Assembly (NCBI RefSeq): GCF_001563265.1
Contig: NZ_CP005084.1
Span: forward strand, 876,001 to 940,000
Direction of reading: 5' to 3'
Source: Sphingobium sp. TKS
GTDB lineage: Bacteria; Pseudomonadota; Alphaproteobacteria; Sphingomonadales; Sphingomonadaceae
DNA length: 64,000 nt
The translations under genes and the position numbers were made by a program. Numbering within the stretch: the first letter of the stretch is position 1; every line of letters starts with the position of its first letter. The notes under the pieces were generated by a model that made no database searches, was not told the origin of the DNA, and was given only the letters and a program-made list of their open reading frames with translations. Below are positions 37,457 to 45,183 of the stretch, piece by piece.

Positions 37457-38614
37457 TCATGACAGCTTGGCGAGAGCAAGCACGATCTCCGCAAAGCGTT
37501 CCGGTTGTTCCTGCTGCACCCAGTGACCGGCCCCGTCGATAAAGTGAATGGAAACCGGGTCCGCCGCCAGCCCGTCCCGCATGATTTCCATCAACTCCGG
37601 CGCCTGATATGGACCCCAGTCAACCTTACCGGCAACGAAGGCCACCGGCATGGTGAGGCGCTGGCCGTGAAACGGCGACATATCCCGGCTGGTCATGCCT
37701 TCTGCCAGAGCGCTGCGATACCAGTTGAGCGCGGGCTGGAACCCGGTGCGGGCAAATTCGGCGGCGGCGACCGCCAGATCAGCATCGCTCAGCCATGCGC
37801 ACGCCGCCACCTGCCTGGCGTTGGGCATGACGGCAGCGACAACCTCCGCCATTCCGCTTTGTGCCGGCATGCAATAATAATGCGGCAATCGGGCAAGGTC
37901 TGCGCCGGTCCAGCTCTTGAGCGGGAACGGCCTGTTCCCGTCCCAGTCGGCGCTTTTCTGATGATAGTAGCCGCGCAGAAACTGGTGAATCCCTTGTGGC
38001 GGATGCCACATGTCGTTGTTCGCGTCTGGGCCTGAATAATAGGCTTGATAATGTTTGCGCGGCTGCGGCAGTCGCGCAAGTTCCTCATGGACCGGATGGT
38101 CGAGGAAAGGCGCGGCCGGCGCGGCGCCTTTAGGGGGCGCGCCCCCGAAAGGCGACGCTGAAAGCACGAGGCGGCGGATCATGTCCGGCCGCGCGAGCGC
38201 GCAGAAGCCCGCGACAATCGAACCCGCATCATGGCCGATCAGCATTTCGATCGAAGAAAGACCAAGTGCTTCGACGAGGTTGAAGATATCCTTCGCCAGA
38301 TTGCCTGTGGCATAAGGCTCCAGATCCGTGTGATAAGCGTCCGGCTGAGGGGTGGTGCGGCCAACACCCCGCTGGTCGGGCGCGATCACATGATAACCAG
38401 CCGCCGCCAGAAGCGGCATCAGCCTGCGCCAGCACCACGCCAATTCGGGAAAGCCATGCAGAAGAAGAATGGCGGGCCGATACTCCTCTTCAAAACCGGC
38501 TTCGAGAATATGCATGTCAAGATCGCCGGCCCCGCTGACGATGCGGGACCGGATGCCATCGGGCAAAAGGGACCGGGGCAGCGGGCCGGGATGACTGGTG
38601 GAATGCCCGGCCAC
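37457..38614 (-). CDS. Epoxide hydrolase-like alpha/beta hydrolase
   Basis: A protein of about 385 aa with the alpha/beta hydrolase fold of epoxide hydrolases: LLLHGFPELAWCWRRLMPLL, DQRGVGRTTPQPD, the Asp nucleophile in IGHDAGSIVAGFCAL, an acid in AGKVDWGPY and the His in DGAGHWVQQEQPERF. The extended N-terminus and insert near residues 170-260 make it longer than the 33793-34644 protein. A GTG at 38614, just after the stop of the enoyl-CoA hydratase, is the likely start. The pair of epoxide hydrolases suggests an epoxide or alkene intermediate. Confidence 0.82.
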   Translation of the reverse strand: MAGHSTSHPGPLPRSLLPDGIRSRIVSGAGDLDMHILEAGFEEEYRPAILLLHGFPELAWCWRRLMPLLAAAGYHVIAPDQRGVGRTTPQPDAYHTDLEPYATGNLAKDIFNLVEALGLSSIEMLIGHDAGSIVAGFCALARPDMIRRLVLSASPFGGAPPKGAAPAAPFLDHPVHEELARLPQPRKHYQAYYSGPDANNDMWHPPQGIHQFLRGYYHQKSADWDGNRPFPLKSWTGADLARLPHYYCMPAQSGMAEVVAAVMPNARQVAACAWLSDADLAVAAAEFARTGFQPALNWYRSALAEGMTSRDMSPFHGQRLTMPVAFVAGKVDWGPYQAPELMEIMRDGLAADPVSIHFIDGAGHWVQQEQPERFAEIVLALAKLS

Positions 38615-38615
38615 T

Positions 38616-39428
38616 CTAATGCCCGCTGAAAAGGGGCGCTCGTTTCTCCGCGAAAGCCCTGACTCCCTCAAGATGGTCCGCCGTTTGCGAACAATCGATA
38701 TGGCAGCGCACTTCACGATCCATATAGGGGCCAAATTCGGAGGACAGCGCCCTGTTCAGATGCTCCTTCATATAGCCGAGCGCCTGGGGCGGAGCGGACG
38801 CAAGGCGCCGGGCGATTACGGCCGCCTGCTTGGGCAGGTCTTCGGCTTCATACACCCAGTTCGTCAGCCCCATGTCCAGCGCCCGGTCGCTCGATATACG
38901 TTCGGGCAGGAACATCATCTCTCTGGCCCGCGCTGTCCCGACGAGCCGGGTGAGCAGATATCCGATGCCGAAATCCCCCGACAAAGCGACGCTCGCGAAC
39001 GCCGTGAGCAGGAAAGCCGGGCGGGCCATGACCCTGAGGTCGCAAGCCAGCGCCAGCGCGAAACCCGCACCCGCAGCCGGGCCGTGGATGATGGCCATGG
39101 TGGGCTTGGCGATCGCGACCAGCCTGCCCGACGTCGCGCGCTGAATGGCGCATTGATACTCGACGCGATCGTCTAGTTTGGACGGCGTTATGGGGTTCTC
39201 TCCCATAGCCTTGACGTCGCCACCGGCGCAGAAGGCACGGCCACTTCCCTGAAGAACCACGCACCGCACTTCGTTACTGCCTTCGGCAAATGCGAGTTCG
39301 CGGTCCATAGCTTCCAGCATCGGATCGCTCATAGCATTGCGCGCTTCCGGCCGGTTGAGCGTCAGCGTCAAAATGCCTTGGTCCAGCGTCGACAGCAGAT
39401 CAGGCGTTCCTGTATTCCGGCTTCCCAA
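38616..39428 (-). CDS. Enoyl-CoA hydratase/isomerase family protein
   Basis: A crotonase-family protein of about 270 aa, with NRPEARNAM, the oxyanion AFCAGGDVKAMG and IHGPAAGAGFALALACD. The usual catalytic Glu region instead reads SVALSGDFGIGYLLTRLVG, so the acid is Asp or lacking. It may be a hydratase, isomerase or other crotonase variant. The start is probably TTG at 39428 after AGGAGGATGGC; an ATG at 39455 has no good ribosome site. It lies between the long acyl-CoA dehydrogenase and the epoxide hydrolase. Confidence 0.83.
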   Translation of the reverse strand: MGSRNTGTPDLLSTLDQGILTLTLNRPEARNAMSDPMLEAMDRELAFAEGSNEVRCVVLQGSGRAFCAGGDVKAMGENPITPSKLDDRVEYQCAIQRATSGRLVAIAKPTMAIIHGPAAGAGFALALACDLRVMARPAFLLTAFASVALSGDFGIGYLLTRLVGTARAREMMFLPERISSDRALDMGLTNWVYEAEDLPKQAAVIARRLASAPPQALGYMKEHLNRALSSEFGPYMDREVRCHIDCSQTADHLEGVRAFAEKRAPLFSGH

Positions 39429-39476
39429 GCCATCCTCCTCTTGATTATCTCGCATGCCTAACCGAGCCTTGTATCC

Positions 39477-41270
39477 CTAGACCGCGCGGATCTGCTCCGG
39501 CGTCGTGGTGAGGCAGGTGACGTCCAATGCATTCACCAGCCCCAGGTCGATCTGCGCGTGCGGCAGTTGGTAGCGGAAGAAATAGTCGCAGGTGGCGCGC
39601 TTGGCCTCATAAAAAGCCCTGTTGGTGGCACCGCCTTCTTCCATGCGAACGGCGACCATTGCCTGCCACAGCCACATCCAGCCGATGACGACCGTCCCGG
39701 TCGCATCGAGATAGAGCGTCGCGTTGGCAAGGCTGCGCTCCATTTCGGGCTCCGCCAGGGCCGCGGCGGTGGCGTCGGTGACCCAGGCGAGAGCTTCTGT
39801 CAGCTTGGCCGCATGGCCGGACAGCGCGGGGATGTGCACTGCTTCGCCGATCGTGGCCTTGATGCGCTGGATCAGGAGGGCAAGGCCGCGCCCCTCCCCC
39901 AGACGGACTTTCCGTCCCAGAAGGTCGATGCCCTGAATGCCGAACGTGCCTTCGTAGATATGGTTGAGCCGGTTGTCGCGATAGAGGCGCTCTACCGGAT
40001 GATCGCTGGTATATCCCGCGCCACCCAATATTTGCATCGCCCATTTATTTGCCTCAAGGCAATGTTCTGACGGCCATGACTTGACGATCGGCGTCAACAC
40101 TTCAAGCAGCAGGGCGAGGTCAGCTTGATCCACCTCGCCCCCGCCATTTTGCTCATCGACCAGCAGCGCGCAATAGGTGCACAGCGCCAGCGCGCCTTCG
40201 ACCGCCGCCTTTTGCGCCAGCAGCATGCGCCGGATATCGACATGCTCGATCAGCGGAATCTGGGGCGAGCCGGGATTCTTCTGGCCGATGCGGCGGCCCT
40301 GAAGGCGCTCGTTCGCATATTCGAGCGAGTAGAGATAGCCCATCAGTCCCGACATTGTCGCGATATGCCCGACACCGATGCGCGCTTCGTTCATCATGTG
40401 GAACATCGCGTGCAGCCCCTGGTTGGGCTTGCCGATCAGATAGCCGACCGAAGCACCGTCCTCACCGAAATTGAGCTGGCAGTTGGTCGTTCCGCGCTGC
40501 CCCATCTTGTGCGCCAGACCGACCAGCGTCACATTATTGTCTTCCCCCGGCCGGCCTGCTTCGTCGAGGCGCTTTTGCGGGACGAGGAACAAGGAGATGC
40601 CCTTGACGCCGGCGGGCGCGTCGGGAAGCCGGGCAAGAACGAGATGAACGATATTCTCGCTCATGCGGTGGCCGCCGCCGGAGATCCATATCTTGGTGCC
40701 GCGCAGATGATAGGAGCCGTCGCCCACGGGATCGGCCCGCGTCGTGATGTCGGACAGCGACGAGCCCGCCTGCGGTTCGGACAGGCACATCGTACCCATC
40801 CAGCGCCCCGCGATCATATGTGACGCGTAGCGGGACTTCTGCTCCTCCGTGCCGAATGCCAGCAAGAGACGTGCCGCCGCCGCGGTCAGCAGGAAGTAAT
40901 TGGCGATCGCGACATTGGCGGCACTGAACATGCCGTTGACGGTCATGCTGACCGTATGCGACACGCCCAGCCCTCCGACTTCCTCGGGAAAGCTCTGCGC
41001 CGAAAGACCTGCCTCGCTATAGGCATTCAGCGCACGACCGACATAGGCCGGCATGACCGCTTCGCCATTCTCGAAGGTCGGTGGAACGGCGTCGAGCGTG
41101 GCGGCCGTAGGCAGATATTCGGCTTCAGCGATGCGCTGCGCCGTATCCAGAAGCTGTGAAATCAACTCCCTGTCCTGCCCTGCGAAGGGACCGGACGCAT
41201 GCGCCTTCTCCAAATCGAACATGTCAAACAGCAGAAAGTCGAGATTATGACGGTCGACGATGTAGCTCAC
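39477..41270 (-). CDS. Acyl-CoA dehydrogenase, long C-terminal type
   Basis: A 597-residue member of the long acyl-CoA dehydrogenase class (FadE5/AcdA-like, with the extra helical C-terminal domain). It has FAD-binding MCLSEPQAGSSLSD, TKIWISGG, the ILGGAGYTSDHPVERLYRD block and the catalytic Glu in HIYEGTFGIQ. The C-terminal 150 residues form the family's added domain. GTG at 41270 is chosen because AGGAG lies 5 bases ahead. It dehydrogenates an acyl-CoA to an enoyl-CoA, feeding the hydratase gene beside it. Confidence 0.92.
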   Translation of the reverse strand: MSYIVDRHNLDFLLFDMFDLEKAHASGPFAGQDRELISQLLDTAQRIAEAEYLPTAATLDAVPPTFENGEAVMPAYVGRALNAYSEAGLSAQSFPEEVGGLGVSHTVSMTVNGMFSAANVAIANYFLLTAAAARLLLAFGTEEQKSRYASHMIAGRWMGTMCLSEPQAGSSLSDITTRADPVGDGSYHLRGTKIWISGGGHRMSENIVHLVLARLPDAPAGVKGISLFLVPQKRLDEAGRPGEDNNVTLVGLAHKMGQRGTTNCQLNFGEDGASVGYLIGKPNQGLHAMFHMMNEARIGVGHIATMSGLMGYLYSLEYANERLQGRRIGQKNPGSPQIPLIEHVDIRRMLLAQKAAVEGALALCTYCALLVDEQNGGGEVDQADLALLLEVLTPIVKSWPSEHCLEANKWAMQILGGAGYTSDHPVERLYRDNRLNHIYEGTFGIQGIDLLGRKVRLGEGRGLALLIQRIKATIGEAVHIPALSGHAAKLTEALAWVTDATAAALAEPEMERSLANATLYLDATGTVVIGWMWLWQAMVAVRMEEGGATNRAFYEAKRATCDYFFRYQLPHAQIDLGLVNALDVTCLTTTPEQIRAV

Positions 41271-41381
41271 GGTAACTCCTGGAAGCCAAGCGGTGCGCGA
41301 AAGGCGCGATTGGCATGCGCGCGGGTTGTACCTTGAGGACTTTTGGGCATGGCGGCTAGGACGGTTTGATGCAGCCGAAAC

Positions 41382-41396
41382 ATCGCAATCTCGCTC
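41382..41396 (-). promoter_or_regulatory. Recurrent TCGCAATTT-like site, copy 5 (long acyl-CoA dehydrogenase)
   Basis: ATCGCAATCTCGCTC lies about 112-126 bases upstream of the acyl-CoA dehydrogenase start, with one base different within the TCGCAATTT core. Confidence 0.3.
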
Positions 41397-41524
41397 AAGC
41401 CGCTGGGGCCGGCGTGAGCGCAGATTGAGCAAGCTGATTGCAGGAGAGCGGAATGGGAATTCTAATATTCACACAGAGTTAGACCGACCACATCTGGCAA
41501 GGTGAACCTGGTGCTACGTGGGCG

Positions 41525-41543
41525 GGTGAATATATATGTCACC
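41525..41543. promoter_or_regulatory. Inverted repeat upstream of the SDR gene
   Basis: GGTGA and TCACC arms face each other around ATATATATG, about 113-131 bases upstream of the SDR start. A second GGTGAACC lies 24 bases to the left. The A/T-rich centre and symmetry suit a dimeric repressor such as a TetR-type protein; unproven. Confidence 0.35.
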
Positions 41544-41655
41544 TTGTCCATGAGGGTATTGGTCATGGTCCCGGTTGGACGGGACGCATATTGCGGCGGT
41601 TAAGAATTGGGCGCTTGCCCGTTCATCATTCCTCCATGTGCTAAAGGAAATCGAT

Positions 41656-42462
41656 TTGTCTGGGAATCTTGGTACAGCGATCGTAACCGGGGCTTCTTCG
41701 GGTATCGGCAAGCTTTTCGCCGATCGTCTTGCCTCGCGCGGCTATGATCTCGTGCTCGTCGCGCGGCGCGAAGACCGGCTTCGCGCTATCGCGGCTGATC
41801 TGGAAAGCCGTTTTTCGGTTCGCGCTGAAGTTCTGGTCGCCGACCTCTCCGATCCTGCGGGCGTTAGCTCCGTCTCGAAGCGCATTTCGGCCGATCCTTC
41901 GGTTTCGTTCCTGGTGAACAATGCCGGCTATTCCACGATCAAAACGCTGGTCGAAACGCCGGATGATGTCATCGCCAACATGATCGCCCTCAACGTCACG
42001 GCTTTGACGACCTTGTCGAAGGCCGCTCTCGTGCGCTTTACCGAGCGGGGTGCGGGCACGCTCATCAACATCGGTTCCGGCGCGGGTTTCGCGCCCTTCC
42101 CCGGCATCGGCATTCCTGTTTATGCGTCGACCAAGGCCTATGTGTATCTCCTGACGAAATATCTTCAGAACGAGGTCGAAGGCACTGGTGTGAATGTGCG
42201 GCTGATCCTGCCTGGCGCCGTGGTTTCCGAAGGATGGGACGTGGCGGGCGGCGCCGAGCTGGACCCGCTGCCGGACGCTATCGTCATGACGACCGAAGAT
42301 TGCGTTGACTCGGTGATGTCGGGTCTGGAGCAGGGCGAGCCTGTCATCGCGCCGTCGCTGGCGGACCTGTCTCTCCTCGAAGCCTATGACAGCGCGAGTG
42401 GAACGCTCCTGCAATCCATGTTCAATGCCGAGCCTGCCGCGCGCTACGGCTTGAAGAAGTAA
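41656..42462 (+). CDS. Short-chain dehydrogenase
   Basis: A plus-strand SDR of about 268 aa: AIVTGASSGIGKLFADRLA, acidic ARREDRL after strand 2 (NADP-type RRE), NNAG and the catalytic YASTKAYVYLL. It belongs to the DltE/YqjQ-like classical SDRs. A TTG at 41656 with AAAGGA six bases upstream is the best start; the frame is open further upstream (also TTG at 41575). Its function is a hydroxy/keto conversion of unknown substrate. It is isolated by repeats and remnants on its 3' side. Confidence 0.82.
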   Translation: MSGNLGTAIVTGASSGIGKLFADRLASRGYDLVLVARREDRLRAIAADLESRFSVRAEVLVADLSDPAGVSSVSKRISADPSVSFLVNNAGYSTIKTLVETPDDVIANMIALNVTALTTLSKAALVRFTERGAGTLINIGSGAGFAPFPGIGIPVYASTKAYVYLLTKYLQNEVEGTGVNVRLILPGAVVSEGWDVAGGAELDPLPDAIVMTTEDCVDSVMSGLEQGEPVIAPSLADLSLLEAYDSASGTLLQSMFNAEPAARYGLKK

Positions 42463-42649
42463 GGCCGCCTTCCACGCGCAAGGCATCACAGGTTGGTCGA
42501 AGTCTTGCGCGATCGGACGGTCCTCCGATCCGCTTATCTCGGCCAGCCGCGCCAGCCGGGCATCGGTCGCTCCGGTCGCCTGTAGCCAGTGCTGGACCTT
42601 CAGCACGGCCATGTCGCCATGGTCGAGCCTGGGCGAGAAATTGCTGTAA

Positions 42650-42753
42650 TAGCGTTGCTCGCCCCCTCCTTCCTCTTCCTGGCGTGCGACGACGCCAGCT
42701 ACATGTCGGGGCAGGTGCTGCATCCCAATGGCGGGACGATTGTCAATGGATAG
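42650..42753 (+). pseudogene. C-terminal stub of another SDR
   Basis: The plus strand reads LAPSFLFLACDDASYMSG, then QVLHPNGGTIVNG and a stop. This is the FLASDxASYxxGxxLxxNGG end of an SDR, here with no upstream Rossmann region or catalytic residues. It is unrelated to the intact SDR 190 bases upstream, which has its own complete C-terminus. A leftover from deletion or recombination. Confidence 0.7.
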
Positions 42754-42770
42754 GGCTGATTGACTTGAAG

Positions 42771-42828
42771 CGCATCGTGTTCCTGCGCAGGCAGGACTGG
42801 GTTCCTGCCTGCGCAGGAACACGATGCG
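42771..42828. repeat. Perfect 26-base inverted repeat
   Basis: Two exactly matching 26-base arms (beginning CGCATCGTGTTCCTGCGCAG) are separated by a 6-base loop. The core TTCCTGCGCAGGCAGGA motif is itself nearly palindromic and resembles dispersed sphingomonad intergenic repeats. It can form a long cruciform or act as a terminator for either flanking gene. Confidence 0.75.
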
Positions 42829-42906
42829 TATGGGGGCGGAACGAAATCCAAACCCGGCCAGGCCTGCGTCATGCTGGACGGCAAGAAGCCAGCGGCGATG
42901 ACTCCC

Positions 42907-45129
42907 TCAGGCGGTCAGCGAGTCCGTCCGGCCTTCGCCCCGCGTCCCACGCAAGGGCCAGGACGCGGCGCGCCGGTTCAGGGTGACGATGGCGCTGTTC
43001 TCGTTCCAGGACTGGATCAGCGCGGGGATATTCTCCGAAGGCGCCGGCCTGCTGAAATAGAAGCCCTGGGCATAGTCGCAGCCCAGCGCCTTGAGCTTGA
43101 TCGACTGGTCCGCTTCCTCGACGCCTTCGGCCACGACCTTCATGTTCAAGGCGCGTCCCAGCGTGATCAGCGCCGACACGATGGCGGCGTCGCTTTCGCG
43201 CGCCGTCACCCCGCTGACGAAGGAGCGGTCGATCTTCAACGTGCTGATCGGCAAGGACCGCAGGTGGGAAAGCGACGCAAAGCCGGTTCCGAAATCGTCC
43301 AGCGCCAGGGGGATGTGGCACCGATGCAGCTCATCGATCGACCGGCGCACGGTGTCCGATCCCGCGCCCAGGAAAACGCCTTCCGTGATCTCGATCTCGA
43401 TCGCATGCGGCTCGATGGAAAACCGGTCCATCGTCTCGATCAGGCGTCCGGCAAAGCGTTCCCGCCGCAGTTCGGCCGAAGACACGTTGATCGCGACATG
43501 CCCCACCGGCAGGCCGCGCGCGCGCCAGGCGGCCATGTCGGCAAATACCTGGCTGGTCATCGTCTGGCCGATCATGTCGGCCACGTCATGATCGTCGAAC
43601 GCCGCATAGATTTCGGCGGGCGAGCGGATCGTGCCGCAACTGTCGCGCCACCGCAGCAGCGCTTCGAACCCGACCAGCTCGCCGGTCTGCAACGACACTT
43701 TGGGCTGATAATAGCTGATGATCGTGCCGTCGCGCACGGCGGTCCTGGCCCGGTTGATCATGGCCACGCGTTCCTGCATGTCCTCCAGCAGCGACTGCTC
43801 GAACATCTGCATGCGCCCGCGTCCCAGCGACTTGGCGCGATAAAGCGCCAGGTCCGCATGGCGCAGAAGCTCCGTCGCGACACGCCCATCGTCGGGAAAG
43901 GTCGCGACGCCGATGCTGACCCGGCATTCGAGCGACCGGCCCGCAGCGAAAAAGGTCTCGCGAATGGTAAGGACGCGGTTGGCAAGGTCGGCAAGCTGCT
44001 GCCGGCTTTCGACATTCTCGATCAATATGGCGAATTCGTCGCCACCCAGCCGCGCCACCACCGCATCGCCGGCGAAGATCTCCCTTAGCCGGGCAGCGAA
44101 ACTCTTCAACAGCTCGTCACCGGCATGATGACCCATCAGGTCGTTGACGTCCTTGAAATTGTCGATGTCCAGCAGGAACACGCCGACCTTCTTGAAGTCG
44201 GTCAGCGCCTTGGCCAGCGCCTTGTCCAGACAGGCGTTGAACATCGCCCGATTGGGCAGTTCCGTCAGCGAATCATGCTCGGCATTCCAGCGTATCTGCT
44301 CCTCGATCAGCACGCTTTCATGGATATCCTCGGTATAGCCATACCAGCGGATGATCTGGCCTGAATCGTCGCGCCGGGGATAAGCCTGCGCCCGCATCCA
44401 GCGATATTGGTCGTTGACCATCAGGCGCACGCGCACGTCGAAGGGTTCGCCGGTGGCGTGGGAATGAGCGACGCGCTGGGTCACCGGCTCGATATCGTCG
44501 GGATGAGTAGCCGAAAGCCAGCCGGACCCTTCCGCTTCGTCCCGCTCAAGGCCGGTATTTTCCAGCCAGCGATCGGTGAAGTCGATGATCCGGCCTTCCG
44601 CATCGGCAATCCAGGGAAGCTGCGGATTATATTCGACGATCAGACGCAGATTTTCCATGCTACGCCGAAGCAGTTCGATTTCCGCATGCTCGATCGTAAC
44701 GTCGACCACTACCAGATCGACGGCCGTCCAACCCAGGGGGGTGCACCGTGTCCGCGCAATGACCCGAACATTTTTCAGGCCGCCATCATCCCCGTTCAGC
44801 GTCAGGGCCGCCTCGGCCTCCTGCCCCTTCCGGACCGCACGGATGAACTGGAAAACCGGCCTGCGCAATATGCCGCGAACGCCGCGAAGCCAGTGAAACA
44901 GCGGCTGCGAATCCATAAGGCCGAAACGGTGCGCCGCAGCGGGATCCGCGTGAAGCAGGCCATTGCCGTCCACCACGCATCGCAAAACGCCAGCCGACGC
45001 CAGGATCTGCTGGTCGCCATCCATCGGGTCCTGCCTGTCTTCCCATTCATCAGGTGACCGCGATGAAATCTGGTCCGCCATCCCACTCCCGCTGTCCCGG
45101 CGCCAATCGCGCCACGAATTATTCACCAT
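42907..45129 (-). CDS. PAS-GGDEF-EAL cyclic-di-GMP enzyme
   Basis: A 740-residue signalling protein. After an N-terminal sensory part (about 40-150), a PAS domain with PAC (about 155-285: WIADAEGRIIDFTDRWLENTG, WYGYTEDIHESV) precedes a GGDEF domain with intact RLGGDEFA and DIDNFKDVND, and then an EAL domain with FEALLRWR, NVSSAELR, LDDFGTGFASL and VAEGVE. Both catalytic centres look complete, so it may make and break cyclic-di-GMP. No membrane segment is obvious. It stands 54 bases after the third TonB receptor's end and may respond to its own input. Confidence 0.92.
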   Translation of the reverse strand: MVNNSWRDWRRDSGSGMADQISSRSPDEWEDRQDPMDGDQQILASAGVLRCVVDGNGLLHADPAAAHRFGLMDSQPLFHWLRGVRGILRRPVFQFIRAVRKGQEAEAALTLNGDDGGLKNVRVIARTRCTPLGWTAVDLVVVDVTIEHAEIELLRRSMENLRLIVEYNPQLPWIADAEGRIIDFTDRWLENTGLERDEAEGSGWLSATHPDDIEPVTQRVAHSHATGEPFDVRVRLMVNDQYRWMRAQAYPRRDDSGQIIRWYGYTEDIHESVLIEEQIRWNAEHDSLTELPNRAMFNACLDKALAKALTDFKKVGVFLLDIDNFKDVNDLMGHHAGDELLKSFAARLREIFAGDAVVARLGGDEFAILIENVESRQQLADLANRVLTIRETFFAAGRSLECRVSIGVATFPDDGRVATELLRHADLALYRAKSLGRGRMQMFEQSLLEDMQERVAMINRARTAVRDGTIISYYQPKVSLQTGELVGFEALLRWRDSCGTIRSPAEIYAAFDDHDVADMIGQTMTSQVFADMAAWRARGLPVGHVAINVSSAELRRERFAGRLIETMDRFSIEPHAIEIEITEGVFLGAGSDTVRRSIDELHRCHIPLALDDFGTGFASLSHLRSLPISTLKIDRSFVSGVTARESDAAIVSALITLGRALNMKVVAEGVEEADQSIKLKALGCDYAQGFYFSRPAPSENIPALIQSWNENSAIVTLNRRAASWPLRGTRGEGRTDSLTA

Positions 45130-45183
45130 CTGCTGGCTAAGATTTGATTAATGGCCCGTCCCATGGGCCGCCGCGCAGCATGT

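Larger units (their letters stand above)
41271..41655. other. Divergent intergenic region
   Basis: This 385-base gap separates the minus-strand acyl-CoA dehydrogenase from the plus-strand SDR. It contains one copy of the recurrent motif and a 19-base inverted repeat (separate entries), but no open frame with coding character. It probably holds two divergent promoters. Confidence 0.6.
42463..42906. other. Gene-poor stretch with SDR stub and inverted repeat
   Basis: Between the SDR and the GGDEF-EAL gene there is no intact gene. It holds an SDR C-terminal stub (42650-42753) and a perfect 26-base inverted repeat (42771-42828). On the minus strand at about 42470-42660 an open stretch includes LDHGDMAVLKVQHWL and DARLARLAEI; it looks protein-like but I do not recognise it. 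It may be another remnant. Confidence 0.5.

Noticed and set aside
41641..42822. A 393-codon minus-strand frame opposite the SDR at 41656
   Set aside because: Over the SDR it is an antisense shadow. Only the short stretch outside the SDR looks protein-like, and it has no start or recognised family.
42771..42828. CRISPR repeat or array
   Set aside because: There is a single inverted pair with a 6-base loop, with no direct repeats or spacers.
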